A DNA stretch of 64,000 bases from an uncultured Aliiroseovarius sp. (GCF_947492455.1 NZ_CANLNB010000003.1:1-64000), one strand, 5' to 3'. Counted from the stretch's first letter, positions 1 through 9,598 are shown. Program-made: numbers and translations. The notes: a model not told the origin generated them from the sequence alone.

Positions 1-36
1 AATAAAATATTCTCTCAGACGATGAAACAAAACAAA

Positions 37-63
37 ACGCCGGTAGCCAAAAGCTGCCGGCGT
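37..63 (-). terminator. Rho-independent terminator of the secreted unknown gene
   Basis: An 11-bp inverted repeat (37-47 and 53-63, one G-T wobble) has a 5-nt loop. On the minus strand a T-rich run (positions 36 down to about 25) follows it. It lies 20 bp past the stop of the minus-strand gene ending at 83. Confidence 0.75.
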
Positions 64-82
64 CTTGCGTTCGGGGGCGAGG

Positions 83-883
83 CTAGTCGTCAAAATTGGT
101 GGCGCAGGTCAGAAAACGTTCCACATCCTGCTTAATGGCAGCCCAGCGGGGCAGATAAGGTAGTTGAAAGTTTACATTTACGTCGACTTCTGATGCCCTA
201 AAATGCATGTCACAGCTGGGATCGCGAATGTGCTCATTCTGAGTTGAGCAGGCGATCGCTGTTGCTGGCTCATCTGTATTGTCCAATTCAAAGTAAACAT
301 TCTGGTCCAGATAGCCCTGAGGAGGCACCACTTTGGTCAATCCGTATGTACCCGGTGTGACCGGGAACTCTTCCATCGGACGCCTCTCGTCAAAACGCCC
401 ACCCATCATCGAGATCATAAGTGAGACAATCTCCCGAAGCTCAATGTAATCCCCAACAAGGAAGGTCACATATTGCCGGGCATGCGCATTGTCGGGTTGA
501 GCGCGATGGATTGCCGCTGTCTGCGGGCGCGTCACCGGCAAGAAATTGTCGATCATGAAGGCAAACAGTTGGGCCGTATGGTGTTCACCTTCCTCGTGAT
601 CCGGCTTGTCTTCCAGATAGATCTTTGGAACGCGCATCGGGATCAGCTTGTTTTCAAGATCCATCTCGATGAACCATTCCACCATCGCGTTCTCGCCACC
701 GAAAAACTGGCAGGGATCGGATGGAGGCGTGTTAAGCAGCTCATCAACCGTGAAATTGTTTATGCCCGCCGCGCGCCTTGCCTCGATCGAGGTGCCGGAT
801 GCCAATTCGGCAGGAGAAAACATAAAGAGCCCAGACGCTACTAGCGCCCCAAACGTAGGAAGCAGAAGACGACCAATCCGCAT
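83..883 (-). CDS. Secreted protein of unknown function
   Basis: A 266-residue protein with an N-terminal hydrophobic segment (about residues 5-26) after two arginines, which reads as a Sec signal peptide ending near the ALAS-like stretch. Four cysteines in the mature part (in DPCQFF, AIACST, DPSCDM and LTCATN) could form periplasmic disulfides. No catalytic motif was recognised and no family is assigned. It stands alone, ends in its own terminator, and is divergent from the EamA permease. Its composition is more AT-rich than the ribosomal genes that follow. It lies where most alphaproteobacteria would have upstream spc-operon genes, so it may be a lineage-specific insertion. Confidence 0.6.
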   Translation of the reverse strand: MRIGRLLLPTFGALVASGLFMFSPAELASGTSIEARRAAGINNFTVDELLNTPPSDPCQFFGGENAMVEWFIEMDLENKLIPMRVPKIYLEDKPDHEEGEHHTAQLFAFMIDNFLPVTRPQTAAIHRAQPDNAHARQYVTFLVGDYIELREIVSLMISMMGGRFDERRPMEEFPVTPGTYGLTKVVPPQGYLDQNVYFELDNTDEPATAIACSTQNEHIRDPSCDMHFRASEVDVNVNFQLPYLPRWAAIKQDVERFLTCATNFDD

Positions 884-1058
884 ATGACAATTCCACTTCT
901 ACCTATGCGAACGCACTACGGCCGCGGCCAAGGAAGGACGCAATCTGTTTGCTCTGTTCGCGACACTATCCTCGCGGCAGCTTGAAGTTTTGTCATAGGA
1001 CACTTTGTGGTCCATCAGTCTATCTTGCGGATCACATCACATGTACCGTGAAGCCAAC

Positions 1059-1895
1059 ATGCGCCTCTTCCTTCTCACCCTCCTCACCATGACCGCCTTC
1101 GCGGCAAACTCTCTGCTCAATCGCGCGGGGTTGGCGGACGGTGTCATTGGTCCGGCGGGCTTTGCCGCGATCCGCGTGATCTCGGGTGCGGTCATGTTGT
1201 GGGTGTTGATGGTGTTGGGGCAGAAGGTTGCCCCTAAGCGCGCGGCGCCCGATTGGGTCTCAGCCGGGGCGCTCGCCACCTATCTACTAGGCTTTTCTTT
1301 TGCCTATGTGGCGTTGGATGCTGGGCTGGGAGCTCTTGTACTTTTCGCGATCGTGCAAGTCACAATGTTTGCGGGTGCGGTGCGGGCGGGGGATCGGATC
1401 CCGGTGCTCAGATGGGGCGGCATGGCGGTATCGATGCTCGGGCTGGCCTATCTGGTTTGGCCGTCTGAGACCGTTCAGCTCCCTGCGCTCCCCGTGATCC
1501 TGATGACGGCTGCAGCGATTGGCTGGGGGATTTATTCCTTGATTGGCCGTCGCGCGGTTGAGCCACTTCAGGCGACCGGGTGGAATTTTATCTACGCCAC
1601 TCCGATTGTCCTGATCGTCACGCTCCCCTTTATCTGGGGCGAAGCGCTGTCGATACCCGGCATCCTGCTGGCCATCACCTCGGGCGCGATCACATCGGGC
1701 CTCGGCTACGCTCTTTGGTATCGCGTGCTGCCACAATTGGGGGCCAGCACTGGCGCGCTTGTCCAACTCTCGGTCCCGGTGATTGCGATGGGGGCAGGGG
1801 TGATGCTGCTGGGCGAAACGGTCGGTGTACGCGAGGTTACGGCATCTATCCTTGTGTTGGGCGGCATCGCGGTCGGGCTGATCGCGCGCAAATAG
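1059..1895 (+). CDS. EamA/DMT-family permease
   Basis: Inner-membrane protein of 278 residues from the chosen ATG, with about ten hydrophobic helices in two repeated halves. This is the usual architecture of the drug/metabolite transporter (EamA) superfamily. The substrate cannot be predicted. In-frame starts at 1005 and 1041 exist; 1059 is preferred because it puts the first helix at the N-terminus as is normal for the family, but no start has a clear Shine-Dalgarno. It is followed after 134 bp by rplO, to which it is not obviously related. Confidence 0.75.
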   Translation: MRLFLLTLLTMTAFAANSLLNRAGLADGVIGPAGFAAIRVISGAVMLWVLMVLGQKVAPKRAAPDWVSAGALATYLLGFSFAYVALDAGLGALVLFAIVQVTMFAGAVRAGDRIPVLRWGGMAVSMLGLAYLVWPSETVQLPALPVILMTAAAIGWGIYSLIGRRAVEPLQATGWNFIYATPIVLIVTLPFIWGEALSIPGILLAITSGAITSGLGYALWYRVLPQLGASTGALVQLSVPVIAMGAGVMLLGETVGVREVTASILVLGGIAVGLIARK

Positions 1896-1982
1896 CGTCA
1901 AAGGCTTGCACCGCGCCAAAGGCTCGTCTATACGCCCCCGGTGGCCTTCGGTCACAGAATCAAAACCAAGAAAAGCCGTGTT

Positions 1983-2007
1983 TGACCCCGTGTCGCTTCT
2001 GGGGTCA
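1983..2007 (+). promoter_or_regulatory. Hairpin in the rplO leader
   Basis: A perfect 7-bp stem (TGACCCC / GGGGTCA) with an 11-nt loop lies 22 bp before the rplO start codon. It has no U-run, so it is more likely a leader structure than a terminator. A ribosomal-protein autoregulatory site is possible but not shown. Confidence 0.35.
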
Positions 2008-2029
2008 GTTCCGGCAAAGGAGAAGCGAT

Positions 2030-2500
2030 ATGAAATTGCATGAACTGCGCGACAATCCTGGCGCAACCAAACCCCGCAAACGTGTTGGTCGTGGTCCCGG
2101 TTCGGGCACTGGTAAAACCGGTGGCCGTGGTATCAAAGGTCAGAAGTCGCGTTCGGGTGTAGCCATCAACGGCTACGAAGGCGGCCAAATGCCCCTCTAC
2201 CAGCGTCTTCCCAAGCGTGGCTTCAACAAGCCGAACCGCAAGAAGTTCGCTGTGATCAACCTGGGCCTGATCCAGAAGTTCATCGACGAGAAGAAACTGG
2301 ACGCTGGTGACATCACCGAGGACACCCTGGTTGCTTCGGGTCTGGTTCGTCGCAAGCTGGACGGTGTTCGCGTTCTGGCCAAAGGCGAACTGACCGCCAA
2401 AGCCAACATCACCGTGACCGGTGCGTCGAAGTCGGCTGTTGAAGCTGTTGAGAAAGCTGGCGGTAAATTGACCGTGGCTGCTCCGGCTGCGGCTGAATAA
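2030..2500 (+). CDS. rplO: 50S ribosomal protein L15
   Basis: L15, 156 residues, a late-assembly protein of the large subunit that contacts 23S rRNA. The N-terminus ([14 protein letters not shown]) and the following glycine/arginine-rich segment (about residues 18-40) are the classic L15 signature. The C-terminal globular domain ends in an alanine-rich tail. The start ATG has a good Shine-Dalgarno (AAAGGAG, 2016-2022). An open frame runs further upstream but lacks L15 similarity. It is followed by secY as in the standard spc operon. The genes normally upstream (rpmD, rpsE, rplR) are absent here. Confidence 0.98.
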   Translation: MKLHELRDNPGATKPRKRVGRGPGSGTGKTGGRGIKGQKSRSGVAINGYEGGQMPLYQRLPKRGFNKPNRKKFAVINLGLIQKFIDEKKLDAGDITEDTLVASGLVRRKLDGVRVLAKGELTAKANITVTGASKSAVEAVEKAGGKLTVAAPAAAE

Positions 2501-2551
2501 GACCTTGTGAGGGGCGCGCCAGCCCCTTACATGTCTAATCACGTTTTCAAG

Positions 2552-2586
2552 CGCCGCCGGAGCCGGGAACGGTCCGGCGGCGTTTT
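2552..2586 (+). terminator. Terminator or attenuator between rplO and secY
   Basis: A perfect 10-bp G+C-rich stem (2552-2561 and 2573-2582) with an 11-nt loop is followed by TTTTA. It sits inside what is normally one operon, 20 bp before the secY start. It probably lets only part of the rplO transcript continue. Confidence 0.7.
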
Positions 2587-2606
2587 ACTTGATCCAAGGG
2601 GGCCTT

Positions 2607-3962
2607 ATGGCATCTGCAGCAGAACAAATGGCGTCGAACATGAGCTGGAGCGCCTTCGGCAAGGCGACCGAGCTTCGACAGCGCATCTTCTTCACGATCG
2701 GGCTTCTGATCATCTATCGCATTGGCACGTATATTCCCGTTCCGGGGATTGACGCGAACGCCCTGCGCGAGTTCATGGACCAAGCACAATCCGGCATTGC
2801 TGGCGTGCTGGGTATGTTCACCGGTGGCGCTCTGAGCCGCATGGGTGTCTTTGCCCTTGGAATCATGCCGTACATCTCGGCCTCGATCATCGTGCAGCTT
2901 CTGTCTTCCATGTGGGAGCCGCTGAAGCAGCTGAAGAAAGAGGGCGAGCAAGGCCGCAAGAAGATCAACCAATACACCCGCTATGGCACCGTTCTGCTGG
3001 CCACGGGTCAGGCGTTTGCTCTGGCGAACTCGCTGCAAGCTGGTGATCTGGTCACAAACCCCGGTTCGTTCTTCATCGCAGCCTGTGTGATTACGCTGGT
3101 TGGCGGCACCATGTTCCTGATGTGGCTGGGTGAGCAGATCACCGCACGCGGCATCGGCAACGGTATCTCGCTGATCATCTTCGTTGGTATCGTGGCAGAA
3201 ATCCCCGCCGCTCTGGCACAGTTCCTGGCCTCGGGCCGTTCGGGTGCCATCAGCCCCGCCGTGATCATCGGTGTGATTGTGATGATGGTCGCCGTGATTG
3301 CCTTCGTCGTGTTCATGGAACGCGCGCTGCGCAAGGTGCACATCCAGTACCCGCGCCGTCAGGTTGGCATGAAGATGTATGACGGTGGCTCGTCCCACCT
3401 GCCGATCAAGGTAAACCCGGCAGGCGTTATCCCGGCGATCTTCGCCTCGGCGCTTCTTTTGCTGCCGACAACGATCTCGACCTTCTCGTCGGGTCAATCC
3501 GGTCCGATCATGTCGACCATCCTGGCCTATTTCGGCCCCGGTCAGCCTCTGTACTTGCTGTTCTTCACAGCGATGATCATGTTCTTCACCTTCTTCTACA
3601 CCAAGGAAGTTGCGTTCAAGACGGATGAAGTTGCCGACAACCTGAAGAACCAGAACGGCTTCGTACCCGGCATTCGTCCTGGCAAGAAAACCGCCGAGTA
3701 TCTGGACTATGTTGTGACCCGCCTGCTGACGCTTGGCTCGATCTATCTGGCCGCGGTCTGCTTGATGCCGGAAATCCTGCGCAGCCAGCTGGCCATTCCG
3801 TTCTATTTCGGCGGCACCTCGGTTCTGATTGTTGTGTCCGTGACCATGGACACCATCCAGCAAGTGCAGTCGCATCTTCTGGCCCACCAGTATGAGGGCC
3901 TGATTGAAAAGTCGCAGCTGCGCGGCAAGAAACGTGGCAAGAAGGGGCCTGCACGTCGATGA
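2607..3962 (+). CDS. secY: Protein translocase subunit SecY
   Basis: Channel-forming subunit of the SecYEG translocon, 451 residues, with ten predicted membrane helices. Family landmarks include the N-terminal [11 protein letters not shown] segment leading into the plug region, the loop [18 protein letters not shown], and a basic C-terminal tail ([13 protein letters not shown]). The ATG at 2607 is preceded by an AAGGGGG Shine-Dalgarno (2596-2602); the frame is open upstream but without SecY homology. The stop overlaps the adk start by 4 bp (ATGA), implying translational coupling. Together with YidC in this window it forms the inner-membrane insertion machinery. Confidence 0.98.
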   Translation: MASAAEQMASNMSWSAFGKATELRQRIFFTIGLLIIYRIGTYIPVPGIDANALREFMDQAQSGIAGVLGMFTGGALSRMGVFALGIMPYISASIIVQLLSSMWEPLKQLKKEGEQGRKKINQYTRYGTVLLATGQAFALANSLQAGDLVTNPGSFFIAACVITLVGGTMFLMWLGEQITARGIGNGISLIIFVGIVAEIPAALAQFLASGRSGAISPAVIIGVIVMMVAVIAFVVFMERALRKVHIQYPRRQVGMKMYDGGSSHLPIKVNPAGVIPAIFASALLLLPTTISTFSSGQSGPIMSTILAYFGPGQPLYLLFFTAMIMFFTFFYTKEVAFKTDEVADNLKNQNGFVPGIRPGKKTAEYLDYVVTRLLTLGSIYLAAVCLMPEILRSQLAIPFYFGGTSVLIVVSVTMDTIQQVQSHLLAHQYEGLIEKSQLRGKKRGKKGPARR

Positions 3963-4537
3963 ACATTATTCTTCTTGGACCGCCGGGCGCCGGCAAAGGA
4001 ACTCAAGCCGCCAAGCTGGTGGAAGAACGTGGCATGATCCAGCTGTCGACCGGTGACATGCTGCGGGAAGCCAAAGCCTCGGGCACCGAGATGGGCAAGA
4101 AAGTTGCCGCTATCATGGACGCGGGCGAACTGGTTACTGACGAGATCGTCATCGGCCTGATCGAGGAAAAGCTGGAAGGCGATACCGGAGGCGGCTTCAT
4201 CTTTGACGGCTTCCCCCGCACGCTTCCTCAAGCCGACGCCTTGGGTGCGCTACTTGAGAAGCACAATCAGACGCTGGATGCTGTTGTCGAAATGCGCGTG
4301 GATGACGAGGTGCTGGTTGGCCGTATCGTTGGCCGCGCCGAAGAAGCCCGCAAAGCAGGTCAGCCTGTGCGTGCAGACGACAACGAGGAAAGCCTGAAGA
4401 TCCGTCTGATGGAATACTACAAAAAGACCTCGCCGCTGATTGGCTATTACTGGGCCAAAGGTGACCTGAAATCGGTCAACGGTCTGGGCACCATTGACGA
4501 AGTGCAGGGCGAAATCGCCGAGGTACTAGGCGTCTGA
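3959..4537 (+). CDS. adk: Adenylate kinase, short form
   Basis: Cytosolic ATP:AMP phosphotransferase, 192 residues. The P-loop GPPGAGKGT is at residues 7-15, the AMP-binding STGDMLR follows at 30-36, and DGFPRT is at 83-88. The LID region around [11 protein letters not shown] is short and has no zinc-binding cysteines, so this is the small, zinc-free form. It overlaps the end of secY by 4 bp and is followed by a strong terminator, so it closes the rplO-secY-adk unit. Confidence 0.97.
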   Translation: MNIILLGPPGAGKGTQAAKLVEERGMIQLSTGDMLREAKASGTEMGKKVAAIMDAGELVTDEIVIGLIEEKLEGDTGGGFIFDGFPRTLPQADALGALLEKHNQTLDAVVEMRVDDEVLVGRIVGRAEEARKAGQPVRADDNEESLKIRLMEYYKKTSPLIGYYWAKGDLKSVNGLGTIDEVQGEIAEVLGV

Positions 4538-4561
4538 TCCAGACGCCAAAGATGAATTGCC

Positions 4562-4599
4562 AAGCGCCGCGGACTGATCGCGGCGCTTTGGTTTTTTTT
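4562..4599 (+). terminator. Rho-independent terminator after adk
   Basis: A perfect 10-bp stem (4562-4571 / 4579-4588) with a 7-nt loop is followed by TGGTTTTTTTT. This is a textbook terminator and separates the secY-adk transcript from the alpha operon. Confidence 0.9.
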
Positions 4600-4640
4600 G
4601 GCCGGGCCGGGGTGTGCAAAAGGCTTGGTGCCATGATGGG

Positions 4641-4669
4641 TTGACGAGACGCTCAATCCCGAGTAACTC
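4641..4669 (+). promoter_or_regulatory. Candidate promoter of the rpsM operon
   Basis: TTGACG (4641-4646), a 17-bp spacer and TAACTC (4664-4669) lie just after the adk terminator and 158 bp before rpsM. The match to a housekeeping sigma-70 promoter is reasonable, and the terminator makes a new promoter necessary. Confidence 0.5.
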
Positions 4670-4785
4670 ACCCCATCCCTTACGGGAATCGGTGTGTCTG
4701 CGGGGTCGCTCCCCATGTCGCACCAGACCAGAGAATTCAGCGCGGCCCGCTAGGAATGATCCGGCGGGCTTACGTTGTGAAAAAA

Positions 4786-4805
4786 GGTTCCGGAGCTACG
4801 GAACC
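4786..4805 (+). promoter_or_regulatory. Leader hairpin before the rpsM ribosome binding site
   Basis: A perfect 7-bp stem GGTTCCG / CGGAACC with a 6-nt loop ends 8 nt before the AAGGAAA Shine-Dalgarno of rpsM. In E. coli the alpha operon is repressed by S4 through an rpsM leader pseudoknot. A comparable role here is inference only; rpsD is not in this window. Confidence 0.35.
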
Positions 4806-4826
4806 GCAACGAAAAGGAAAGACTAC

Positions 4827-5195
4827 GTGGCACGTATTGCTGGCGTAAACATCCCGACCCATAAACGGGTCCCGATCGCCCTGACCTACATTACCGGTAT
4901 CGGCCATACTTCGGCTGCTGCTATCTGCGAAGCTGTGAACATCGACGTAACCCGTCGCGTGAACGAACTGTCGGACGCTGAAGTTCTGGCCATTCGTGAG
5001 CACATCGACGCAACCTACACCGTTGAAGGTGACCTGCGCCGTGAAGTTCAGATGAACATCAAACGTCTGATGGATCTGGGCTGCTACCGTGGTCTGCGCC
5101 ACCGTCGTAACCTCCCCGTTCGTGGTCAGCGTACCTCGACCAACGCACGTACTCGCAAAGGCCCTGCAAAGGCCATTGCTGGTAAGAAGAAATAA
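4827..5195 (+). CDS. rpsM: 30S ribosomal protein S13
   Basis: S13, 122 residues, sits in the head of the small subunit and contacts tRNA and S19. The N-terminus ARIAGVNIP, the helix-two-turn-helix region and the basic tail ([15 protein letters not shown] then AIAGKKK) are diagnostic. The start is GTG at 4827 with AAGGAAA (4814-4820) at good spacing; no ATG is available at the proper N-terminus. It opens the alpha operon with rpsK 15 bp downstream. Confidence 0.97.
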   Translation: MARIAGVNIPTHKRVPIALTYITGIGHTSAAAICEAVNIDVTRRVNELSDAEVLAIREHIDATYTVEGDLRREVQMNIKRLMDLGCYRGLRHRRNLPVRGQRTSTNARTRKGPAKAIAGKKK

Positions 5196-5210
5196 GGGAG
5201 GGTTTGACCA

Positions 5211-5600
5211 ATGGCTCGTGATAAGACCCGCATGAAGCGTAAAGAGCGTAAGAACATCGCATCCGGTGTTGCTCACGTTAACTCGTCGTTCAACAACACC
5301 AAGATCCTGATCTCGGACGTGCAAGGCAACGCCATCTCGTGGTCGTCGGCTGGCACCATGGGTTTCAAAGGCTCGCGCAAGTCGACCCCGTATGCTGCTC
5401 AGATGGCTGCGGAAGACGCTGGCAAGAAAGCTCAGGAACACGGTGTTAAGACGCTGGAAGTTGAAGTTCAGGGCCCCGGTTCGGGTCGTGAATCGGCTCT
5501 GCGTGCGCTGGCTGCTATCGGTTTCAACATCACCTCGATCCGTGATGTAACCCCGATCGCACACAACGGCTGCCGCCCGCCGAAGCGCCGCCGCGTATAA
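5211..5600 (+). CDS. rpsK: 30S ribosomal protein S11
   Basis: S11, 129 residues, in the platform of the 30S subunit near the E site. The conserved core [14 protein letters not shown]-like start, the [14 protein letters not shown] segment and the C-terminal [18 protein letters not shown] are clear family signatures. A GGGAGG Shine-Dalgarno lies in the 15-bp gap after rpsM. rpoA follows after 110 bp. Confidence 0.98.
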   Translation: MARDKTRMKRKERKNIASGVAHVNSSFNNTKILISDVQGNAISWSSAGTMGFKGSRKSTPYAAQMAAEDAGKKAQEHGVKTLEVEVQGPGSGRESALRALAAIGFNITSIRDVTPIAHNGCRPPKRRRV

Positions 5601-5614
5601 GCACTATTTTACCG

Positions 5615-5642
5615 CCGGGCCGCGTGTGAATGCGTGGCCCGG
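5615..5642 (+). terminator. Weak attenuator hairpin between rpsK and rpoA
   Basis: A perfect 7-bp stem CCGGGCC / GGCCCGG (5615-5621, 5636-5642) with a 14-nt loop is followed by only three Ts. It may attenuate or process the rpsM-rpoA transcript rather than end it. Confidence 0.4.
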
Positions 5643-5710
5643 TTTCCGTCATTTTAACCTCGGGCGTCCTGCCCTTTGGACATGGGGACAGGACAAGAAT
5701 GGAGGGACGC

Positions 5711-6727
5711 ATGATCCACAAGAACTGGGCAGAATTGATCAAGCCGACACAGCTGGACGTAAAGCCGGGCAATGACCCCGCACGTCAGGCAACCGTTGTT
5801 GCTGAACCGCTGGAGCGTGGCTTTGGTCTGACCCTGGGCAACGCCCTGCGCCGCGTGCTGATGAGCTCGCTGCAAGGTGCCGCTATCACGTCGGTTCAGA
5901 TCGACAACGTCCTGCACGAGTTCAGCTCGGTTGCGGGTGTACGTGAAGACGTCACTGACATCGTTCTGAACCTCAAAGGTGTTGCGATCAACATGGAAGT
6001 CGAAGGCCCCAAGCGCCTGTCGATTTCGGCCAAAGGCCCGATGGTTGTGACCGCTGGTGCGATCTCGGAATCGGCTGGTATCGAGATCCTGAACAAAGAT
6101 CACGTGATCTGTCACCTGGATGACGGCGCGGACCTGTTCATGGAGCTGACCGTCAACACTGGCAAAGGCTATGTTGCAGCTGACAAGAACAAGCCGGAAG
6201 ATGCGCCGATTGGCCTGATCCCGGTGGACGCGATCTATTCGCCGGTCAAGAAAGTGTCGTATGACGTGCAGCCGACCCGTGAAGGTCAGGTTCTGGACTA
6301 TGACAAGCTGACCCTGAAGCTGGAAACCGATGGCTCGGTGACCCCGGAAGATGCAGTGGCTTTCGCGGCCCGCATCCTGCAGGACCAGCTGTCGATCTTC
6401 GTAAACTTCGACGAGCCGGAAGCTGCTGGCCGTCAGGACGAAGACGATGGTCTCGAGTTCAACCCGCTTCTGCTGAAGAAAGTGGACGAGCTGGAACTGT
6501 CGGTTCGTTCGGCAAACTGCCTGAAGAACGACAACATCGTTTACATTGGCGATCTGATCCAGAAAACCGAAGCCGAGATGCTGCGCACTCCGAACTTCGG
6601 CCGCAAGTCGCTGAACGAGATCAAAGAAGTGCTTTCGGGCATGGGTCTGCACCTTGGCATGGATGTCGAGGAATGGCCGCCTGAGAACATCGAAGAGCTG
6701 GCGAAGAAGTTCGAAGACCAGTTCTGA
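5711..6727 (+). CDS. rpoA: RNA polymerase alpha subunit
   Basis: Alpha subunit of RNA polymerase, 338 residues. The N-terminal domain contains the dimerisation and assembly segment [19 protein letters not shown]. After an acidic linker ([14 protein letters not shown]) comes the C-terminal domain with the promoter/activator-binding helix-hairpin-helix ([19 protein letters not shown] ... [16 protein letters not shown]). The start ATG at 5711 follows GGAGGGA (5701-5707); an upstream in-frame ATG has no homology. rpoA sits between rpsK and rplQ as in most bacteria. Confidence 0.98.
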   Translation: MIHKNWAELIKPTQLDVKPGNDPARQATVVAEPLERGFGLTLGNALRRVLMSSLQGAAITSVQIDNVLHEFSSVAGVREDVTDIVLNLKGVAINMEVEGPKRLSISAKGPMVVTAGAISESAGIEILNKDHVICHLDDGADLFMELTVNTGKGYVAADKNKPEDAPIGLIPVDAIYSPVKKVSYDVQPTREGQVLDYDKLTLKLETDGSVTPEDAVAFAARILQDQLSIFVNFDEPEAAGRQDEDDGLEFNPLLLKKVDELELSVRSANCLKNDNIVYIGDLIQKTEAEMLRTPNFGRKSLNEIKEVLSGMGLHLGMDVEEWPPENIEELAKKFEDQF

Positions 6728-6883
6728 TTTGACTCTGTTTCGGGGGCCGGGTATCTGGCCCCCAAATGCCCTCCTGATGAGGGGAACATCTGGGCAATCC
6801 TGCCCCAAGGAGAGGGACCGACACGCATCGGTTCACAGACAAAGTATCGCTCAATCAAGAGCACCAAATGAAGGATTAAGAAA

Positions 6884-7312
6884 ATGCGTCACGCTCGTGG
6901 TTACCGCCGCCTGAACCGCACCCATGAACACCGTAAAGCCATGTTCGCCAACATGGCTGGCTCGCTGATCGAGCACGAACAGATCAAAACCACCCTGCCC
7001 AAGGCCAAAGAACTGCGCCCGATCATCGAAAAGATGATCACGCTGGCCAAACGTGGTGACCTGCACGCGCGTCGTCAGGCGTCGGCACGTCTGAAGCAGG
7101 AAGCTCTGGTTGCTAAACTGTTCGACGTTCTGGGCCCGCGCTATGCTGAACGCCAGGGTGGCTACGTCCGCGTTCTGAAAGCTGGCTTCCGCTATGGTGA
7201 CATGGCGCCGATGGCGATCATCGAATTCGTAGACCGCGATGCCGATGCCAAAGGCGCAGCTGACCGCGCCCGTCTGGAAGCTGAAGAAGCTGTTGCAGAC
7301 GCCGAAGAATAA
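6884..7312 (+). CDS. rplQ: 50S ribosomal protein L17
   Basis: L17, 142 residues, near the polypeptide exit tunnel. The N-terminus [20 protein letters not shown] and the segment [20 protein letters not shown] are diagnostic. The C-terminus has an alanine/glutamate-rich extension beyond the bacterial core, common in alphaproteobacteria. It is the last gene of the alpha operon and is followed by a strong terminator. Confidence 0.98.
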   Translation: MRHARGYRRLNRTHEHRKAMFANMAGSLIEHEQIKTTLPKAKELRPIIEKMITLAKRGDLHARRQASARLKQEALVAKLFDVLGPRYAERQGGYVRVLKAGFRYGDMAPMAIIEFVDRDADAKGAADRARLEAEEAVADAEE

Positions 7313-7331
7313 GCCGGTCTAAACCGACTTG

Positions 7332-7361
7332 AAAAAGCCCCGCCTTGAGCGGGGCTTTTTT
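7332..7361 (+). terminator. Terminator of the alpha operon
   Basis: A perfect 12-bp stem (7332-7343 / 7349-7360) of AAAAAGCCCCGC type with a 5-nt loop is followed by T-rich sequence. It could also work on the minus strand because the stem ends in A/T runs. Confidence 0.92.
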
Positions 7362-7520
7362 GTTTTTGCCGTTCATGGAAGAGCGCTTAAAGACGCATTG
7401 GTTGCCCCCACGTCAAATTGCAAGCTCCGGTTGTTTGACTATTTGCGAATATGTCTAAATAGATAGTTTCTATTCAACGCGTTATTCTCCTAAGAAATAC
7501 TCAGGGTAGCCAAGCCAAAT

Positions 7521-8132
7521 ATGCAGCGGAAGACCGACCTAAGCGATAATTTGTTACGTTTAGATAGACTCGCGCCGTCTGGTTATGGGTTAGGACTGCA
7601 TATTCGGAATGGTACACCGTATATCTTACGGCAAACCTACGATCCTGAATGGTCCGCAAAATACATCGAAATGGGTTATGCGATTGTCGACCCTATAGTT
7701 TTTTGGGGGGTCAACAATGAAGGCTCTATTCGCTGGAGCAGCCTAGAACACCCCGATCCACACAATGTTTTTGCCCAGGCCGCGACCTACGGAGCGAAGT
7801 ATGGTGTTGCGATCTCGGTTGGACCGATCTCGTCTCGTACAATCGGAGGAGTTTCGCGTTCTGACCGAGAGTATACGGACGGTGAAATTCAGCAGGTTCT
7901 TGACGTGATTTCGCTGATCCATTTCCACACAAAGCCCCCCGAAAGCTTGACCGCTGCGCAGGGTGCGGCTCTGCAAATGGTTGCGAAAGGATTTCGCTAC
8001 GCGGAAGCTGCGGCCCAATTGGGAATCTCTGAAAGTGCGCTAAAGGCGCGTTTGCGCAGTGCTCGTGATCGCCTTTCGGCGCGGACCACATCAGAGGCAC
8101 TCCAACGTGCACAAGAAAACCGCCTTATCTAA
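7521..8132 (+). CDS. LuxR-type regulator with autoinducer-binding domain (LuxR solo)
   Basis: Regulator of 203 residues with an N-terminal acyl-homoserine-lactone-binding fold and a C-terminal LuxR-type helix-turn-helix. By spacing against TraR, the pocket residues are present: W44, Y48, D57-P58 and W72. The HTH (about 143-195) is divergent: the usual ExE and TVxxH-type positions read QGAAL and ALKAR. No luxI synthase is present in the window, so it may respond to a signal made elsewhere in the genome or by neighbours. The upstream 150 bp and the gene are visibly AT-richer than flanking ribosomal genes. Confidence 0.8.
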   Translation: MQRKTDLSDNLLRLDRLAPSGYGLGLHIRNGTPYILRQTYDPEWSAKYIEMGYAIVDPIVFWGVNNEGSIRWSSLEHPDPHNVFAQAATYGAKYGVAISVGPISSRTIGGVSRSDREYTDGEIQQVLDVISLIHFHTKPPESLTAAQGAALQMVAKGFRYAEAAAQLGISESALKARLRSARDRLSARTTSEALQRAQENRLI

Positions 8133-8184
8133 AATCGGTCGTTTTCTTCTTTTCCCCATCCCCCCGGACGCATAGTTTCAGCCC

Positions 8185-9498
8185 ATGGCAGACCTGTTCG
8201 ACAGTTCCACCGACCGCCCTGATCGCGGTCACGACGCACCACGCCCTTTGGCAGATCGGCTGCGCCCGCAATCCCTGTCCGAGGTGATCGGGCAGGAACA
8301 GGTGCTTGGCCCCGAGGCCCCGTTGGGCACGATGCTGGCGGCGGGCAGTCTGGGGTCGCTGATCTTGTGGGGACCTCCCGGCGTGGGCAAAACCACCATT
8401 GCGCGCCTTCTGGCGCGTGAAACAGATCTGCATTTCGTCCAGATTAGTGCGATCTTTTCCGGCGTGCCCGAGCTGCGCAAAGTCTTCGAAGCGGCCAAGC
8501 ATCGCCGCGCGAACGGGCAGGGGACGCTGCTGTTCGTGGACGAGATCCACCGCTTCAACAAAGCCCAGCAAGACGGGTTCCTGCCCTACATGGAAGACGG
8601 CACGATTTTGCTTGTCGGCGCCACGACCGAGAACCCCTCGTTCGAGCTGAACGCCGCTGTGCTGTCGCGCTCACAAGTGTTGGTGCTGACGCGCTTGTCA
8701 CTGGCCGATCTGGAGCGTTTGGTACAGCGCGCTGAGCAAGAGCTGGGCAAGGCTCTGCCTCTGACCGGAGAAGCCCGCGAAGCCCTGCTTGAGATGGCAG
8801 ATGGTGACGGGCGTGCGCTGCTGAATTTGGTGGAACAGGTCACGGCATGGAAGGTCGAGGGCAAGTTGGACGTCGACGGGCTGTCCTCGCGCCTGATGAA
8901 GCGCGCCGCCGTCTATGACAAGTCCGGCGACGAGCATTACAACCTGATCTCCGCCCTGCACAAATCCATCCGGGGCTCGGACCCAGATGCCGCGCTTTAC
9001 TGGTTCGCCCGGATGCTGAACGGCGGCGAGGATCCCCGTTTTCTGGCCCGCCGTCTGACGCGCATGGCCGTTGAAGACATCGGGTTGGGCGACCCGCAAG
9101 CGCAGCGGGTGTGCCTAGATGCGTGGGAGACCTATGAACGTCTTGGCAGCCCAGAAGGCGAGCTTGCCCTGTCGCAGGCGGTGATCTATCTGGCGCTCGC
9201 GCCGAAATCCAATGCCAACTACGTGGCCTTCAAGGCGGCAATGACTGCGGCGAAGAAAACCGGATCAGCACCGCCCCCCAAGCACATCCTGAACGCTCCG
9301 ACGCGTTTGATGGAAGAACAAGGCTATGGCGAAGGCTATGCCTATGACCACGACGCGCCGGATGGATTCTCGGGCCAGAATTACTTCCCCGACGACATGA
9401 AACGCGGCGTCTACTACGTGCCGGTCGAACGCGGCTTCGAGCGAGAGCTGAAAAAACGCACAGACTACTTTGCAAAACTGCGCAGAAAACGGCTGTGA
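8185..9498 (+). CDS. rarA: Replication-associated recombination AAA ATPase RarA
   Basis: Clamp-loader-like AAA+ ATPase of 437 residues (RarA/MgsA) that acts at stalled replication forks. Walker A GPPGVGKTT is at 63-71, Walker B LLFVDEIH at 115-122, and sensor 1 GATTENPSFELN follows. The C-terminal part with the RarA tetramerisation region (DPDAALYWFARMLNGGEDPRFLARRL) is present. Length fits the family. It follows the LuxR gene after 52 bp but probably has its own expression. Confidence 0.95.
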   Translation: MADLFDSSTDRPDRGHDAPRPLADRLRPQSLSEVIGQEQVLGPEAPLGTMLAAGSLGSLILWGPPGVGKTTIARLLARETDLHFVQISAIFSGVPELRKVFEAAKHRRANGQGTLLFVDEIHRFNKAQQDGFLPYMEDGTILLVGATTENPSFELNAAVLSRSQVLVLTRLSLADLERLVQRAEQELGKALPLTGEAREALLEMADGDGRALLNLVEQVTAWKVEGKLDVDGLSSRLMKRAAVYDKSGDEHYNLISALHKSIRGSDPDAALYWFARMLNGGEDPRFLARRLTRMAVEDIGLGDPQAQRVCLDAWETYERLGSPEGELALSQAVIYLALAPKSNANYVAFKAAMTAAKKTGSAPPPKHILNAPTRLMEEQGYGEGYAYDHDAPDGFSGQNYFPDDMKRGVYYVPVERGFERELKKRTDYFAKLRRKRL

Positions 9499-9598
9499 CA
9501 ATTAATTCTCTTGTCGATAGAAATTCAGCGACAGAAAACTGGCGGTGATCCGTTTTACGATCACCCCTCCACGACTGCGCATTCAAAGGAGAAATTTT

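Noticed and set aside
2547-3887. 446-codon open frame antisense to secY
   Set aside because: Histidine/glutamine/arginine-rich shadow of secY, without family similarity.
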